DNA from: Doryteuthis pealeii
Lineage: Eukaryota; Mollusca; Cephalopoda; Myopsida; Loliginidae
Length of the DNA: 64,000 nucleotides
Reading direction: 5' to 3'
Assembly (NCBI GenBank): GCA_023376005.1
Contig: CM042139.1
Coordinates: 134,003,199 to 134,067,198, forward strand
Positions 50,845 through 62,189 of the stretch are shown in pieces. A program made the translations under genes and the position numbers. A model generated the notes under the pieces. It was given only the letters and a program-made list of their open reading frames with translations. It did no database searches and was not told the origin of the DNA. Each line of letters begins with the position of its first letter. Position 1 is the first letter of the stretch.

Positions 50845-51650
50845 TTGAAATTTATAGAGTCAAATAATTATACAACCAGTTCCACAGAGACTATTACGGA
50901 TGCGGACTACGCAGATGATCTGGTACTTCTTGCAAATACACCTGCACAAGTCGAATCCTTGTTACATAGTCTAGAGAAGGCAGCATGGAACATCGGCTTC
51001 CATGTGAAAGCCGATAAAATTGAGTTCATGTGTTTTAAAAAGGAAAGTGGCACACTCGACGGTAAGCCTCTAAAGTCGGTGAAACAATTCACGTATCTAG
51101 GTAGTAGTTTCTCATCCACGGAAAGCGATGTTAATGCACGCATAGTAAGACATGGTCGGCTTTAGACAGATTATTAACCATATGGAAATCTGATCTCACT
51201 GATAGGCTAAAGCGGCAATTCTTCCAAGCCGTAGTTGTATCAGTGCTGCTGTACGACTGCACCACTTGGACCTTAACGAAGCGACTAGATAATACGCTAG
51301 ATGGGAATTGCACCAGAATGCCGCGTGCGATTTTAAACAAGTCATGGAAGAAGTCACAAGAAGGCAGCTGTACAGCCACTTGTCCCGTATCACATCCGAG
51401 TGAAACAAACAAGACATGCTGTACTGTTGGAGAAGCAAGAATGAACATAAGTGACGTTCTCCTGTGGAAATTTGCATATGGACACACCAGTGTGGACCGT
51501 CCAGCAAAGAGCTACATCGACCAGCTCTGCGCGGATACTGGATGCTGCGCAGAGGACTTCCCTAGGATGATGAGTGATAGGGACGGTTGGTGAGAGGTTG
51601 TCATGTATATCCGTGCTACTAGCGCGACCCGATGATGATGATGTAAAATC
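50845..51650 (+). mobile_element. RTE-like LINE, RT YADD to 3' end (longest copy)
   Basis: One frame reads DADYADDLVLLANTPAQVES (YADD catalytic box, 50908-50919), LEKAAWNIGFHVKADKIEFM and QFTYLGSSFSSTESDVNARI. After a frameshift near 51155, further frames give YDCTTWTLTKRLDNTLDGN and ARMNISDVLLWKFAYGHTSV, GRPAKSYIDQLCADTGC in broken order. It ends in (GATGAT)n at about 51640. The N-terminal half and endonuclease are missing. Confidence 0.8.
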
Positions 51651-51754
51651 CTCTTAAGAATATAATCAATATCATGATTGAATTTTTCTATGTATGGTAC
51701 ATAAAACATAACTAATGGGATATTATTGCAAAGATAGATTTACCCGTTTACATT

Positions 51755-52096
51755 TAGGGTGATACCACCTGTACTTTAACGAAGCGCTTTGAGAAAACGT
51801 TAGATGGGAACTACACAAGGATGCTGTGCGCTGTTTTGAATAAATCCTGGAAGCAGCACTCCACAGAACAGCAACTTCACGGCCACTTGCCTACCATTTT
51901 CCATTTCCCGTCTCCAAAACTATCCAACTAAGACGAACAAGATATGTTGGACACTGTCGGAGAAGTGAGTACGAACTCATAAGCGATGTTCTCCGATAGA
52001 CTCCTACACTTGTACACACCAATGTTGGACGAACAGCAAAAAACATTCATTTGCTCTGAGCGGACACTGGGTACCGTCTTGAGGACTTTCAGAGAG

Positions 52097-52181
<85 letters not shown>
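51755..52181 (+). mobile_element. RTE-like LINE fragment ending in (GA)n
   Basis: 'ctttaacgaagcgctttgag', 'taaatcctggaagcagcact' and 'gatatgttggacactgtcgg' follow the LINE, then a (GA)n run (52091-52181) takes the place of the final ~60 bp. Confidence 0.7.
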
Positions 52182-52184
<3 letters not shown>

Positions 52185-52486
52185 TTTGTGATTTGATGAA
52201 ATTTCTCGACCAATTCTTTTCGTATGTTCACTTTTACCGTCTTAATCCTTTCATCTGGCGGGTTTCTGATTTATTTTCAGCTCTTTTCAACATCTGGTCT
52301 ATACGAATTTGGCATAAGTCGTCTATAGGGCAGAAATTTTTCTGGGCCGGATGCTTTTCCTGGCGCCCAACCCACCTACGAAGTCGAAATGTCATTGTGT
52401 CCCATGCATCTGTTGTAGTTTCCGTGGAAATATATAAGAGAGATTTTATTTCAGGGCGAGCTTAGTAACATTTTTTTAATATATTC
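52182..52486. other. Unassigned stretch
   Basis: Nothing recognised; the frame through it continues from the GA repeat and is not convincing. Confidence 0.35.
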
Positions 52487-52895
52487 ATCATCATCATCAT
52501 GTCGCGCTGTCAGCGCGGATATCCATAACAATCTCTCTCCATCCGTCTCTATCGCTCATCATTCTCGGGAGGTCCTCTATGCAGCATCCTGTATCTGCAC
52601 AGAGTTGATCAATGTACGTCTTTGCTGGTCGGCCCACACTGGCGTGTCCATGTGCTGGCTTCCACAGTAGGACGTCGCTTATGAGTTCGTCCTTGCTTAT
52701 CCAGCAGTGTCCCGCGTGTCTTGTCCGTCTTACTCGGATGGTTTGGGTGATATGTGGCAGGTGACCGTACAGCTGTTTTCTCGTGGGGTGTTGTTTCCAC
52801 GTCTTGTTCAAGATCACCCGCAGCATTCTTGTACAACTCCCATCTAGTTTATTCTCTAGTCGCTTAGTTAGGGTCCAGGTGGTGCAGCCATTAAT
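52487..52895 (-). mobile_element. RTE-like LINE 3' end, well-kept frame
   Basis: Plus-strand (CAT)n tail at 52487, then the minus strand reads LLWKPAHGHASVGRPAKTYI, DQLCADTGCCIEDLPRMMSD and RDGWREIVMDIRADSAT to the stop, an intact C-terminus. Upstream the frame breaks near 52760. Confidence 0.8.
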
Positions 52896-52942
52896 ATCAT
52901 CTAAATACGATTTTAATTCTTATCGTTTGAAACTATATATAC

Positions 52943-52944
<2 letters not shown>

Positions 52945-53023
<79 letters not shown>
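52945..53023. repeat. (GA)n microsatellite
   Basis: About 39 GA units. 53024-53232 is unassigned. Confidence 0.95.
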
Positions 53024-53024
<1 letters not shown>

Positions 53025-53232
53025 TGTGTTGGATGGGGGGCAAGGAATGAAGAAAGAAATGCTTACAGAAACAGCGTCGTAGGAAATGGAATCGAAAATG
53101 GAGAAGAAAACTGCAGTTCAGAGGTCCAGGTAGTTATTTGTTTAATACGTGTGGGAAGGGATGTTTATATTTCTTTAGCTATTTTGTACACATGTGTTTA
53201 TGTTTTCTTTCCTTCCGTTGTGTTCAGTGTTA

Positions 53233-53373
53233 GTAGGTATTTACCATACCCATTCACCACGGGTAGAACGTGACACAAGGTTACATGTATGGGGCATCCA
53301 ACGAGGATTCACTATTCATTGTAATTGATCTGCAAGACTAGCTTGCTAACCATTATACCATGATGGGACACCG
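53233..53373 (-). repeat. SINE family C copy
   Basis: 'aggtatttaccatacccatt', 'ctgcaagactagcttgctaa' and 'ataccatgatgggaca' in antisense order. Confidence 0.7.
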
Positions 53374-53987
53374 TTGCTCAGCGTTATTATAACGTGAAAA
53401 TACTTATGTTAAAATTGGTCATTGGGACACAGTGGAATATGTTCCTTAGCATCAAGTATACCTATAGTATTTTTAGTTAGGATCTTTCTTTCCGCGGTTT
53501 TAAATGATACATTTTTGGACTGTTGCAGAGACAAGCTGTTTGAATCGTGAGACAGAGGTATCTTGTTACTTTATTGTTGTTAAGACTTACAACTTGTTGG
53601 GGGCAGAAAGGGATCATAACAGAAGAACGTTAGACGCAGTGTATTAATTAACATACCAACCACCCATGATGGTGTACTCAACTTTTAAAAAGGTTATTGT
53701 CACTTGTGCCCCTAAAGTCGTTTCGATTAGTGCTTCGTCTTCTTGGCTAATGTGAAATAGGGCAGTAAAAAAAAAACTGAAGAAAAAGAAGTCCGTTTGC
53801 TTGGTAGAAACATAGGGGAAAATTAAGCACAATTGTGTATTTTCAAACAAGAAACTGTAATCAAACATTTAGCGCTGGATTTAGATCTTATGATGCCCGG
53901 GGAACTTCTGGTTAGGGTGTCCTTCGTGTTAACTCAACACAGAAACTAAATTTGGTACATCAGAGAAAATTTTTTAAATAAAATGAA
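53374..53987. other. Unassigned stretch
   Basis: Contains a hammerhead-like but mutated segment near 53708-53745 (rejected) and no other recognisable features. Confidence 0.35.
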
Positions 53988-54320
53988 TCTTATGTTAATA
54001 GAGATTTGATGTCTTTCTGTCTGTAACCGAAACTACTTCACTGCTTACGTCACAATACCCCCAGGAATCGCGTAGGTTTATCAATGAGTATTTAGTTTCT
54101 AGTCAAAATCATTATTACATTGAATAAATCTTATTTATCAACGATGTGTCTATGAAAATTTCAGTTAGATTTGCCTTAAAACAGCCGATGTTATTAGTTC
54201 ATATAAAATCCTGCAATGTGTCTTATATATCACTAAGAAATAAAGGTTTACGTAATATATGGTGTGGTTAATTTGCATACAAATTTTAACAAAACCGGAT
54301 TTTTAGAAGAGTTGATATTT
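53988..54320 (+). mobile_element. Helitron-family copy, 3' end uncertain
   Basis: Starts A|TCTTATGTTAATAGAG and continues 'ctgtctgtaaccgaaactac', 'aaatcctgcaatgtgtc' and 'gtttacgtaatatatggtgt', matching 23884-24180 closely. No own CTAG end is visible before the next element. Confidence 0.55.
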
Positions 54321-55104
54321 TATAAGGAAACGACGAAAAATGAACTGGTGACGTAGATTATTCATTCGTTAAATGGAAATTAGTTTTTGTTTCCAACTGA
54401 CCTTTTTTATGATATCTGCTATCGTAAACACCTGGCACTGAACTCCCACATTTGGGAGACATATGTTACGCATGTGCATGGCGTATTTTAAATTAACTGT
54501 TACTATATATATATATATACTAGCTAAAGTACCCGGTCCATGACCGGACTAAAATGAAATTTGGATCACCAGGGAGTGAGAGAGAAAGTGGAAGACAGTA
54601 GTTAGAGAGGGGGTAAGAGGAAAATAATTCTTGAAACTAAAATCATTGAGAATTTGTATATTTCAGGATTTGTATTTTCTGTTTTATAGTTTAAAATTAT
54701 TTCATATTATTATACAACAAATTGAAAGTATTCGTTTGTATATTTGTTGTTATTGTTTTAAATTTTTTGTACATGACAACAATTCACATTTAGTTTTTAA
54801 TTGCATGTTGAGTTTAAAAAGAAGCTGAGAATCGAAAATTTAAATTCTTCGTATTGCAATATCTATTTTGCTAAAACCTAAAATAGTATTATAGGGACCA
54901 CCAATTGATCAGTTTAGGCCATCTTGAATAAAACGGAATTATTTTGTTATTATTTATAATTAATTGATTTTTCATAGAATTTAAAAAAACTCTTATCGTA
55001 ACTTGTTTTTAGCTACGTTAATTTTCAGTTGATTTAACAGTGCAAAAATGAAAACATTGTTTTTTCAATCATAATTTTCATTATTTCCGTAAGCTGAAAA
55101 AAAA

Positions 55105-55235
55105 GTTAAAAAATCATCAGGAGTTTATTTAATGTTTTTTCTTTCAAATGGAAAAATTTTTTTCAAGAAAATATTAATTTTTCTGCAAGTTTCATAGTGT
55201 TAAATATAGGGGGGGGGGGGTAAATTTCACAGGGT
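55105..55235 (+). mobile_element. Truncated copy of the 14417 MITE
   Basis: 'aaatcatcaggagttt', 'ctgcaagtttcatagtgtta' and 'taaatataggggggg' match the loop and right arm of 14417-14614. Confidence 0.65.
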
Positions 55236-56384
55236 AAAATTGGTGGTACCTAGTATTTTAAAAACATTGTCTAAAAACGTTTTGGTGGACCTGATTATCT
55301 GGACTCCCCCGCCCATCTATTTTTTTCCATCAGTTGATTATTATCGATTACACACCAATCTATCAGATTGAAAAAAAAATTCTTAAAAGTTCTTTATTAT
55401 TTGAGTATTCACGGGTGCTCATTTCCTCGTATAAGTTTATAGTAAATTGATCCCCCATATCGGAACCGCTTGAACGGAACCCAAATTATTTATTTATTTT
55501 CCCATTAAACTAACCCTAACCCCTAACTCCCCCCCCTCAGTTAAAATTAAGTTTTATTACAAAATTTGTATTAATTACAAAACATCAATTTTCATAAAAG
55601 TTCAAATGTCACCTATGAAATCTCTATTTAAACATGTCAATTTTTCAGAACTGAAAAGTTGCACTATAAACTCAGCGATGTTTATTGACTTCACAAATAA
55701 AAGAGTAAAATCATAAAACTTAAAATTTAATTTGTAAGGCAAATTCTGAGGAATATTTTAAATTGTATTTTGAATAATAATTTAAATGTTGGTTGTTAGT
55801 TGTTTTGTTTTATCAACTTTTCGGGTAATTTACTAACGAATCATGTCATTTTGATAAACAAAGCGCTTACAATTTTCGTACTTAAATACAAATTTTTTTT
55901 TAAATGTTCCAATAACTGGATATTGTCGGATAAACTTGAAATAAATTTCGTCTTACAAATAATTGACTACTTATCTCCAGTCGGGCCTTCGACTAAAGAT
56001 AAAAACACCGGATTTTGTCCGTATTAGTAATCTTTGTTTTGTTTTTTTTTATCGTGGTTTGAGAAAATAATTAGTTAACGAACCAAAAGAAAAACAGTTT
56101 CTAAGGAAATTCGTCAATCTTATTGTTATTTTTAACCCTTTAAAACTCTAACAATAAAAATTAATAAATAAATTAAAGAATTAAAAGTCATTTATTCGAA
56201 TGAAAATCTTAGTTTAATTTATACAAATATGTAACCGTACTTACGACGTAAACTGATTTTCATGATACTGTTATTTACGATTAAACAATTTTTTTAATAA
56301 TGTAACCGTAAAGCGTACATTTTGATTTTCTACAATTTTTATGCATTACAAAAATTAAAATTAAAATGAGTGTACTGTACAATT

Positions 56385-56800
56385 TAAGAATATGGACAAA
56401 CTCGCTGTAAAAAATAATTTAATCTATAAAAACACATACAAATTACATATTCAGAAAGACTAAGAGATTTCTAGCTGTCTTATTCGTATTATCGCCTATA
56501 CGTAGTTTTTTTTTTTTTTTAACTCGCCGTAAAAAAAAAATTAATCTATAAAAACACATACAAATTACATATTCAGAAAGACTATTTCATCTTATTACTA
56601 AAGATATAAATATTTTAAAGATTAAAATCCTAAATAGGTAAGAGATTCCGATCTGACTGTTATAGACTGCACTGCTTGTATCGCAATAATCATAGGCAGC
56701 GTGGCTATCCGAAGCCATTTTTTAATTTTTTAACTCGCTGTAAAAAATGATTCAATTAATAAAAACTTACACAAATTACATATTTTGAAAGAGTATTTTC
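56385..56800. repeat. Triplicated 65-bp unit
   Basis: 'aactcg(c)cgtaaaaaa', then 'aatctataaaaacacataca' and 'aattacatattcagaaagac', occur at about 56399, 56521 and 56733 (third diverged). Confidence 0.75.
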
Positions 56801-57179
56801 TTATCTTTCTAACGATATAAAAATTATTAAAGACTGGACTATAAATAGGCCATAAATTCGGAGCTGAACGGCTTAGACTACAAAATTAATTCATTAAAAT
56901 CAAAACTTCGCTGCTGTTATCGCTTTAACAATAAGCAGGCAGAGACAATATTTTATTATTATCAGGAGGGGCTGATATACGGACAGTTCCGCAAATTGGG
57001 TGATTTTGGATTAATTAATCGATTAAATCCCTTAATCAGTAAAAATCAATAACCAAATTTGGAATTTTTCTTAGTTAAAACGATATCAATGTGTATGCAA
57101 GATTTTGAATCTGAGTGACCTCCCGTTTTTTTGTTATACGTCGACACGTACATACCAAAATCTCTGTTTTATATATTAG

Positions 57180-57322
<143 letters not shown>

Positions 57323-57439
57323 GAGGAAGGTATGTAAACGAAAGAAAGACACAGAGAAACAGGTTTGCTGTCTAGATTTAGAGATAATAAGCCAAAGATT
57401 GAAAGGCAGGTTGGAATAAAAATTTCGATACATGAAATT

Positions 57440-57931
57440 TTTTTATGGAGAAAAATAAAGAAGAAAGAAAGACTATGGATAAAAGGGAAAGAAAGAAAGA
57501 AAGAAAGAAAGAAAGAATAAGGATCCAAAGGAAAGGAAGAGAGACTGGGGATGAAAATGGAAAGAAAGGAAGAAAAAAAAGAACAGTTATACAAAGAGAA
57601 AAAAGAAAAAAGAAAGAAAAAAGGAAGGAAAGAAAGAGTAGGGTGAAAGGGGAAATAAATAAATAAATAAAGAATAGGGATAAAAATAGGAAGAATGGAA
57701 GGAAGAAAGAATAGGGATAAAAAGGTAAAGAAAGAAAGAAAAAAGTATAGTATAAAAAGAAAGAAAAATAGGGATAAAAAGGAAAAGAAAGAAAGAAAGT
57801 AAGAAAGAAAGAAAGAATACAGATAAAAAGGGAAAGAAGGAAGAAAGAGAGGAAAAGAGTAAGAGAGTTTGAGTAAATATGGATAAAATAGAGAAAAACA
57901 TCAAAACAAAGAGATAGATAGATAGATAGAT

Positions 57932-57971
<40 letters not shown>

Positions 57972-57983
57972 AGAGAGAGAGAG

Positions 57984-58035
<52 letters not shown>
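57440..58035. repeat. 600-bp purine-rich tract with GGATAAAA minisatellite
   Basis: Almost only A and G: 'gggataaaaaggaaagaaag'-type units to 57870, then (GATA)n and (GA)n to 58032. The 272-codon minus-strand Ser/Leu/Phe frame over it reflects composition, not a gene. Confidence 0.9.
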
Positions 58036-58036
<1 letters not shown>

Positions 58037-58440
58037 GAGGAGGGGGAGTATTCCGTATTCCATTTTCGTATATGTATTTTGTATAACATATAGATGAAAA
58101 CATGACCAGGCAATCAAGATTGAAAGATATAAGGGAGAGAATGAGAAGATACAGGAAAACGATGGTAGAAGAGCAATGGGTTGAGGTATTTGTCAATACT
58201 CATTGGATTTCCAGAGTCCACGGTAATTATAGATTACCAACTGTTTATACAGCTTCAATTAAATGATATGAAAACATTTAGTCACACTTACCATTACACA
58301 ACAAATATTAAACAATCATGATTATATTTTAACGTTGCCCACCGACTTTACTGCTACTCCTTGTTCAAATTCAATCAATTACTATAGAAACAAAGTAAAT
58401 ACTTTCAGCGGGATAGAGAAAACAATTGATAGATTTTAAC
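58036..58440. other. Unassigned stretch
   Basis: Nothing recognised. Confidence 0.35.
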
Positions 58441-58454
58441 AGGATGTCAACACG

Positions 58455-58560
58455 TCTAGGTGTTTTATGCCTAGAGGTTGGGGAATCGTGTTCATTGTAC
58501 ATTCATGTTTTAATTTTAGTGTAGCTGTTTCATAAGAGTTTTTTTTAAACATGGTTATGT
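58455..58560 (+). repeat. tRNA-like repeat fragment
   Basis: 'gcctagaggttggggaatcg' and 'cataagagtt' match 38430-38510 in the spacer of inverted repeat 2. Confidence 0.5.
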
Positions 58561-58619
58561 GATATCAAGTATTTATATAAGAGTCAAGTCCTACTATTTA
58601 CCCAAAACTGGAGAAAAAT

Positions 58620-58735
58620 AGTTGGATTCATACCAAGGTTAGGTATTTACCCAACCCGTTCGCCACGGGTAGGATGGTGACACAAGGTCGCAAGTATGAG
58701 GCATCTCGCAAAGATCAAACTCGCTGTGATAGATA
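58620..58735 (-). repeat. SINE family C fragment
   Basis: 'aggtatttacccaacccgtt' and 'gtgacacaaggtcgcaagta', cut off in the head. Confidence 0.65.
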
Positions 58736-58940
58736 TAGTGATGATCATGAAGGTAATATACTATATGGATAGTGTGAATACATCAATTTAACTAGAAATG
58801 TATTATAAATAATTTTATGAAATAAATCCACAGAAGATCATGTGAAAGGGCTTGTCCATGGTCAGGAATTAATGCAAGAATTACTAAGGGAATATAGCTA
58901 CCAAATGGACACTATAAATGCATTGCTAGTATTTTACAAT
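58736..58940. other. Unassigned stretch
   Basis: Nothing recognised. Confidence 0.35.
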
Positions 58941-58942
58941 AG

Positions 58943-59325
58943 ACATGTTTGGTTCATTTGTTTAATGGCATATCAACCTTCATGGTTTATTTAATGCCAA
59001 AGCCATCCTTGTAGAAGAACAGTCGTGGTACTATCTAACCCATATATGTGGTGATAAGGGGGTATATACCTTTCCCAAGGGTAGGTATTTACCCAGTCCG
59101 CTCGCCACGGATAGGATGTGACACAAGGTCGCAAATATAGAGGATCCAGCGAGGATCGAACTTTCAATTCAGTAGTAGATCTGTGAGACTAGCTTGCTAA
59201 CCATTATTCCACGATGGGACACCTTTATATTTGGAAAGGGTATTAGTCCTAAAGTGAACGTAATAACTCGTTTACTCGATGTCTCAGTCTACCATGTTAG
59301 CCACTACAGCACGAGGATTCCCCCC
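58943..59325 (-). repeat. SINE family B copy with nested SINE C
   Basis: Antisense SINE B: 'ggcatatcaaccttcatggt', 'ccttgtagaagaacagtcgt', then after the insert 'gtattagtcctaaagtgaac' and head end 'ccactacagcacgaggattc'. SINE C occupies 59081-59224, between 'tttcccaaggg' and 'ggaaagggtatt'. Confidence 0.75.
59081..59224 (-). repeat. SINE family C nested in SINE B
   Basis: 'gtaggtatttacccagtccg' to 'cattattccacgatgggaca'. A short repeated ggta marks the junctions. Confidence 0.75.
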
Positions 59326-59399
59326 CCCCCAAATAGAAATGTATCGTAAATACAGGATAGGGCAAAATTATCGTTGTTGTATTAACTGCTCGTGCGGAG

Positions 59400-59560
59400 G
59401 GATTCAGTGGTAGTGGTGCTATTTAACCAATAGTTGGGAGGATAGTGGTTTATAACTTTCCTATGGGTATTAGTTTGAAAATGAACGTAATAGCGAGACT
59501 CGGGTTCGAACTCATTTACGATTATGTCACAGCCCAGTACGTTATCTACTGCAAATGTAT
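59400..59560 (-). repeat. SINE family B copy, diverged
   Basis: 'ggtagtggtgctatttaacc', 'ttcctatgggtattagttt' and 'cgggttcgaactcattt'. Confidence 0.65.
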
Positions 59561-60200
59561 CAGATGATTTTGCCCCAATCTGTAGTTTTACGACACAAAA
59601 GCATTGGAAATCAAGAAGAAAGGGATTGTTTGTGGTCAGGAATTCAATAGTTACTTACAGAATAAGGCCATGTTTAATCACCTTTTAAATATCTTTAGCA
59701 TAGTTTTCATATTTTGTTTATATTAATTGGACAATAAAATTGATATTTGCTCTTTAATTTTAAGTTGTACGTTTAATAGACTCAAATAAGTGAAAACAAC
59801 CTTTCTTTTCTTTTTTTTTCTTTTTTCTTTTTTCATTTTTTCTTTTCTCATAAACTTGATTTCTTGTTTGCCTGCTCTTCCTGGGAGGTTTGTTGTCATA
59901 GCACTTTCAACGCTGCCATTTTAATCTCAGTATATGTTAGGCAGATGTCATTGTAGATCATATTTCTGATGACTTTATTAACTTCCTCGTCTCCACATTT
60001 CCATGGAAATGCTCGACTGGTTATTTCGACGGACGGAAGAAAATATATAGATTAGAAAGAAAAAAATCGGATGATTCTAATCCTTTCCATTTCTTGAATG
60101 TATTAATACAAACAACATTTGTAATGCTTGAATAAATTTGCCAAAACTAAAGACACGTTTGATGGAAAATTTATCCCCTTTTGCGAAATTCGACGAGGAA
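59561..60200. other. Unassigned stretch
   Basis: T-rich patch 59800-59850. Nothing recognised. Confidence 0.35.
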
Positions 60201-60202
60201 AG

Positions 60203-60362
60203 GGTGAGTTCCTGTGGCATAGTGTCTAGCGTGCTGGACTGTGACAACGTCGTAAGTGAGTTCGAACTCCAGTCGTGCTATTGCATTCTCTTTCCGACAA
60301 ATACCCATGGGGAAGATATGAACCCCATAATCCCTCCATCTATGGGTTAAATAGTACCCCTA
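60203..60362 (+). repeat. SINE family B copy
   Basis: Head 'gtgagttcctgtggcatagt', B box 'gagttcgaactccagtcgtg', body 'atccctccatctatgggtta'. Confidence 0.75.
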
Positions 60363-60560
60363 CACAAAGAAGATGCGTGTTGTTTTAAACAGATTCTGAC
60401 AGCAGCACTTTACAGGAACTGTACGACCACTTACCTCCCATCTTGCAAACCATCCAAGCAAGTTGGGTATTGCTGGGGAAATAAGAAATAAAGCGAACTC
60501 ATAAGCGACGTCCTCCTATGAACTCCTATACAAGGACACACCAGTGTTGAAGGAGTGCAT
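60363..60560 (+). mobile_element. RTE-like LINE fragment
   Basis: 'agattctgacagcagcactt', 'ctgtacgaccacttacctcc', 'tcataagcgacgtcctccta' and 'gacacaccagtgttg'. Short internal piece without a tail. Confidence 0.65.
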
Positions 60561-60588
60561 ACAGATATTGTTTATATTAGGGATTCTT

Positions 60589-60642
60589 AAAATTTCACTA
60601 GATTTCTTTACGTGTATACGTAAAGAAATCTAGTGAAATTTT
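60589..60642. repeat. Perfect 25-bp hairpin, 4-nt loop
   Basis: 60589-60613 and 60618-60642 are exact inverted copies around 'gtat'. Confidence 0.9.
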
Positions 60643-60749
60643 ATGAAGTTACACAAACAAATAAGCGATTTATGATTTTTATATTAAATGTTAATATAAG
60701 ACTGTGAAGCAATCACTTATTATTCACAGAAAATGTTCATTTAAAAGAA

Positions 60750-60990
60750 GGGAGTCTCCGTGGTGTAGTGGCTAACGAGTTGATCTGCGAAATTGTAGTA
60801 AGCGAGTTCGAACTCCAGTCCACGCTATTACGTTCACTTTTGGACTAAAACTCTTGGGAAAAGTATGAAGCATTTCGTCTCCCCAGCTATGGGTTAAATA
60901 GTACCACTACTGTTCTACTAGGATGGCCTTTGCATTAAATAACCCACCAAGGTTGATATGCCATCAAACAAAGAAGCTAAACCAAACTAA
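60750..60990 (+). repeat. SINE family B copy, near full length
   Basis: Head 'ggagtctccgtggtgtagtg', B box 'gcgagttcgaactccagtcc', body 'gctatgggttaaatagtacc' and tail 'aaggttgatatgccatcaaa'. Best reference copy of the family in this window. Confidence 0.8.
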
Positions 60991-61004
60991 AGTAAACTTT
61001 TAAA

Positions 61005-61350
61005 AGACACTTAGGCGACCATATTTATATAAGATGAAGGTAGAACAAATACTTCTATCTGGTAACTTTTGAATTCTGGTTTGTCTAGAAATTTGTAAGA
61101 TTACACCATAGTTGAATTGAGAGAGAATGTAGGTTTCAATTAAATTCGAGTTGTATGGTTCATTTAAGAAATTCTTAAACTGAAATGCATGTTTGAACTT
61201 TGTTATATGAATTGACAGGTTTACATGTCTAGTCCAATTTAATTTCTAATCAAATGTAATACTAAGATTTTTTTTAGATTCACACATTCTCAATAAAATT
61301 ATTTTCATTTATAATTGGATCCAACCGAATATTTTTAAATTTCAAAAAGA
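61005..61350 (-). mobile_element. CR1/Jockey-like LINE RT remnant
   Basis: The minus strand reads, with breaks, FKNIRLDPIINENNF, LSITFDxKLNWTRHVNLSI and ILSQFNYGVILQISRQTRIQ, matching the thumb region after the RT catalytic core in non-LTR elements. Short related pieces lie at 63055-63085 and 63541-63605. Confidence 0.6.
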
Positions 61351-61383
61351 TTCTGAAAAATCCAATCATAATAAAGTTTCAAA

Positions 61384-61385
<2 letters not shown>

Positions 61386-61442
<57 letters not shown>
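61386..61442. repeat. (CA)n-(TA)n microsatellite
   Basis: CA then TA. Confidence 0.95.
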
Positions 61443-61443
<1 letters not shown>

Positions 61444-61687
61444 GAATCCGAGTTCAAATTCTTGAAGAGGCTGTTTGCATTTCACATAGCACTAATACCC
61501 TTGGGAAAGGTATGCATCCAACTACTTTCCCTCCAGCTATGGGTAAATAGTAGATCAGACTAGGCTCTCTAACCTTGGCTAGGTAACCAGTCTAGGAAAA
61601 GGAAAACTGAATTCAAACCTCTTAAACTCCGCTTAAGAAATTGACCTTGTATAACATGCTGCACGTGTAGAAGGGGTAGTAAATCTA

Positions 61688-61718
<31 letters not shown>

Positions 61719-61720
61719 AC
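61443..61720 (+). repeat. SINE family A copy with (TATC)n tail
   Basis: Starts inside the head ('gaatccgagttcaaattctt'), full body, 3' end 'gaaggggtagtaaat', then (TATC)n to 61720. Confidence 0.75.
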
Positions 61721-61724
61721 TAAC

Positions 61725-61993
61725 CTCTCTGCCTGAGTAGGATGCAACCCAAAGTCAATTTCTTAAGCGAAGCTTAACAGGTTTGAATTCAGCTTTCCTT
61801 CTACGATACTGGTTGCTATACGAAGTTTAAAGAACCCAGTCTACTCTCCTATTTACTCAGAGGGAGACTAGTTGTATTCATACCTTTACCAAGGGTATGA
61901 GCGCTATGTGAAAAGAAAAGAGTCTCGTACAATATTTGAACTCGGTCGCCATAGACATTTCTTACGACGATAACCATTACACCATGCACCTCC
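61725..61993 (-). repeat. SINE family A copy
   Basis: 'taacctctctgcctgagtag' to 'aaccattacaccatgcacct', nearly full length. Confidence 0.75.
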
Positions 61994-62072
61994 ATATCTA
62001 AGTTAAGATAGCGTAGACATAGAGTCACCAAGAGCCATTGACTCTCTATCTATGCTATTCTAAATTAGATAT
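61994..62072. repeat. Hairpin, 34-bp arms
   Basis: 'atatctaagttaagatagcg' pairs with 'ctattctaaattagatat'; the loop is 11 nt with several mismatches. Confidence 0.75.
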
Positions 62073-62129
62073 AGATGTTCTATCACTGATATGGAGAACT
62101 CTTCATTTATAGATATAGCAAGCTACATT

Positions 62130-62132
<3 letters not shown>

Positions 62133-62188
<56 letters not shown>
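62133..62188. repeat. (CA)28 microsatellite
   Basis: Perfect CA run directly before a SINE head. Confidence 0.95.

Positions 62189-62189
<1 letters not shown>

Noticed and set aside
53708..53745. Hammerhead-like motif on the minus strand
   Set aside because: GAAAC is present, but the CTGANGA core reads CCAAGAA and stem I is not supported.
57378..58196. 272-codon minus-strand open frame, Ser/Leu/Phe-rich
   Set aside because: It is the complement of an A/G-only tract; absence of stops follows from composition.
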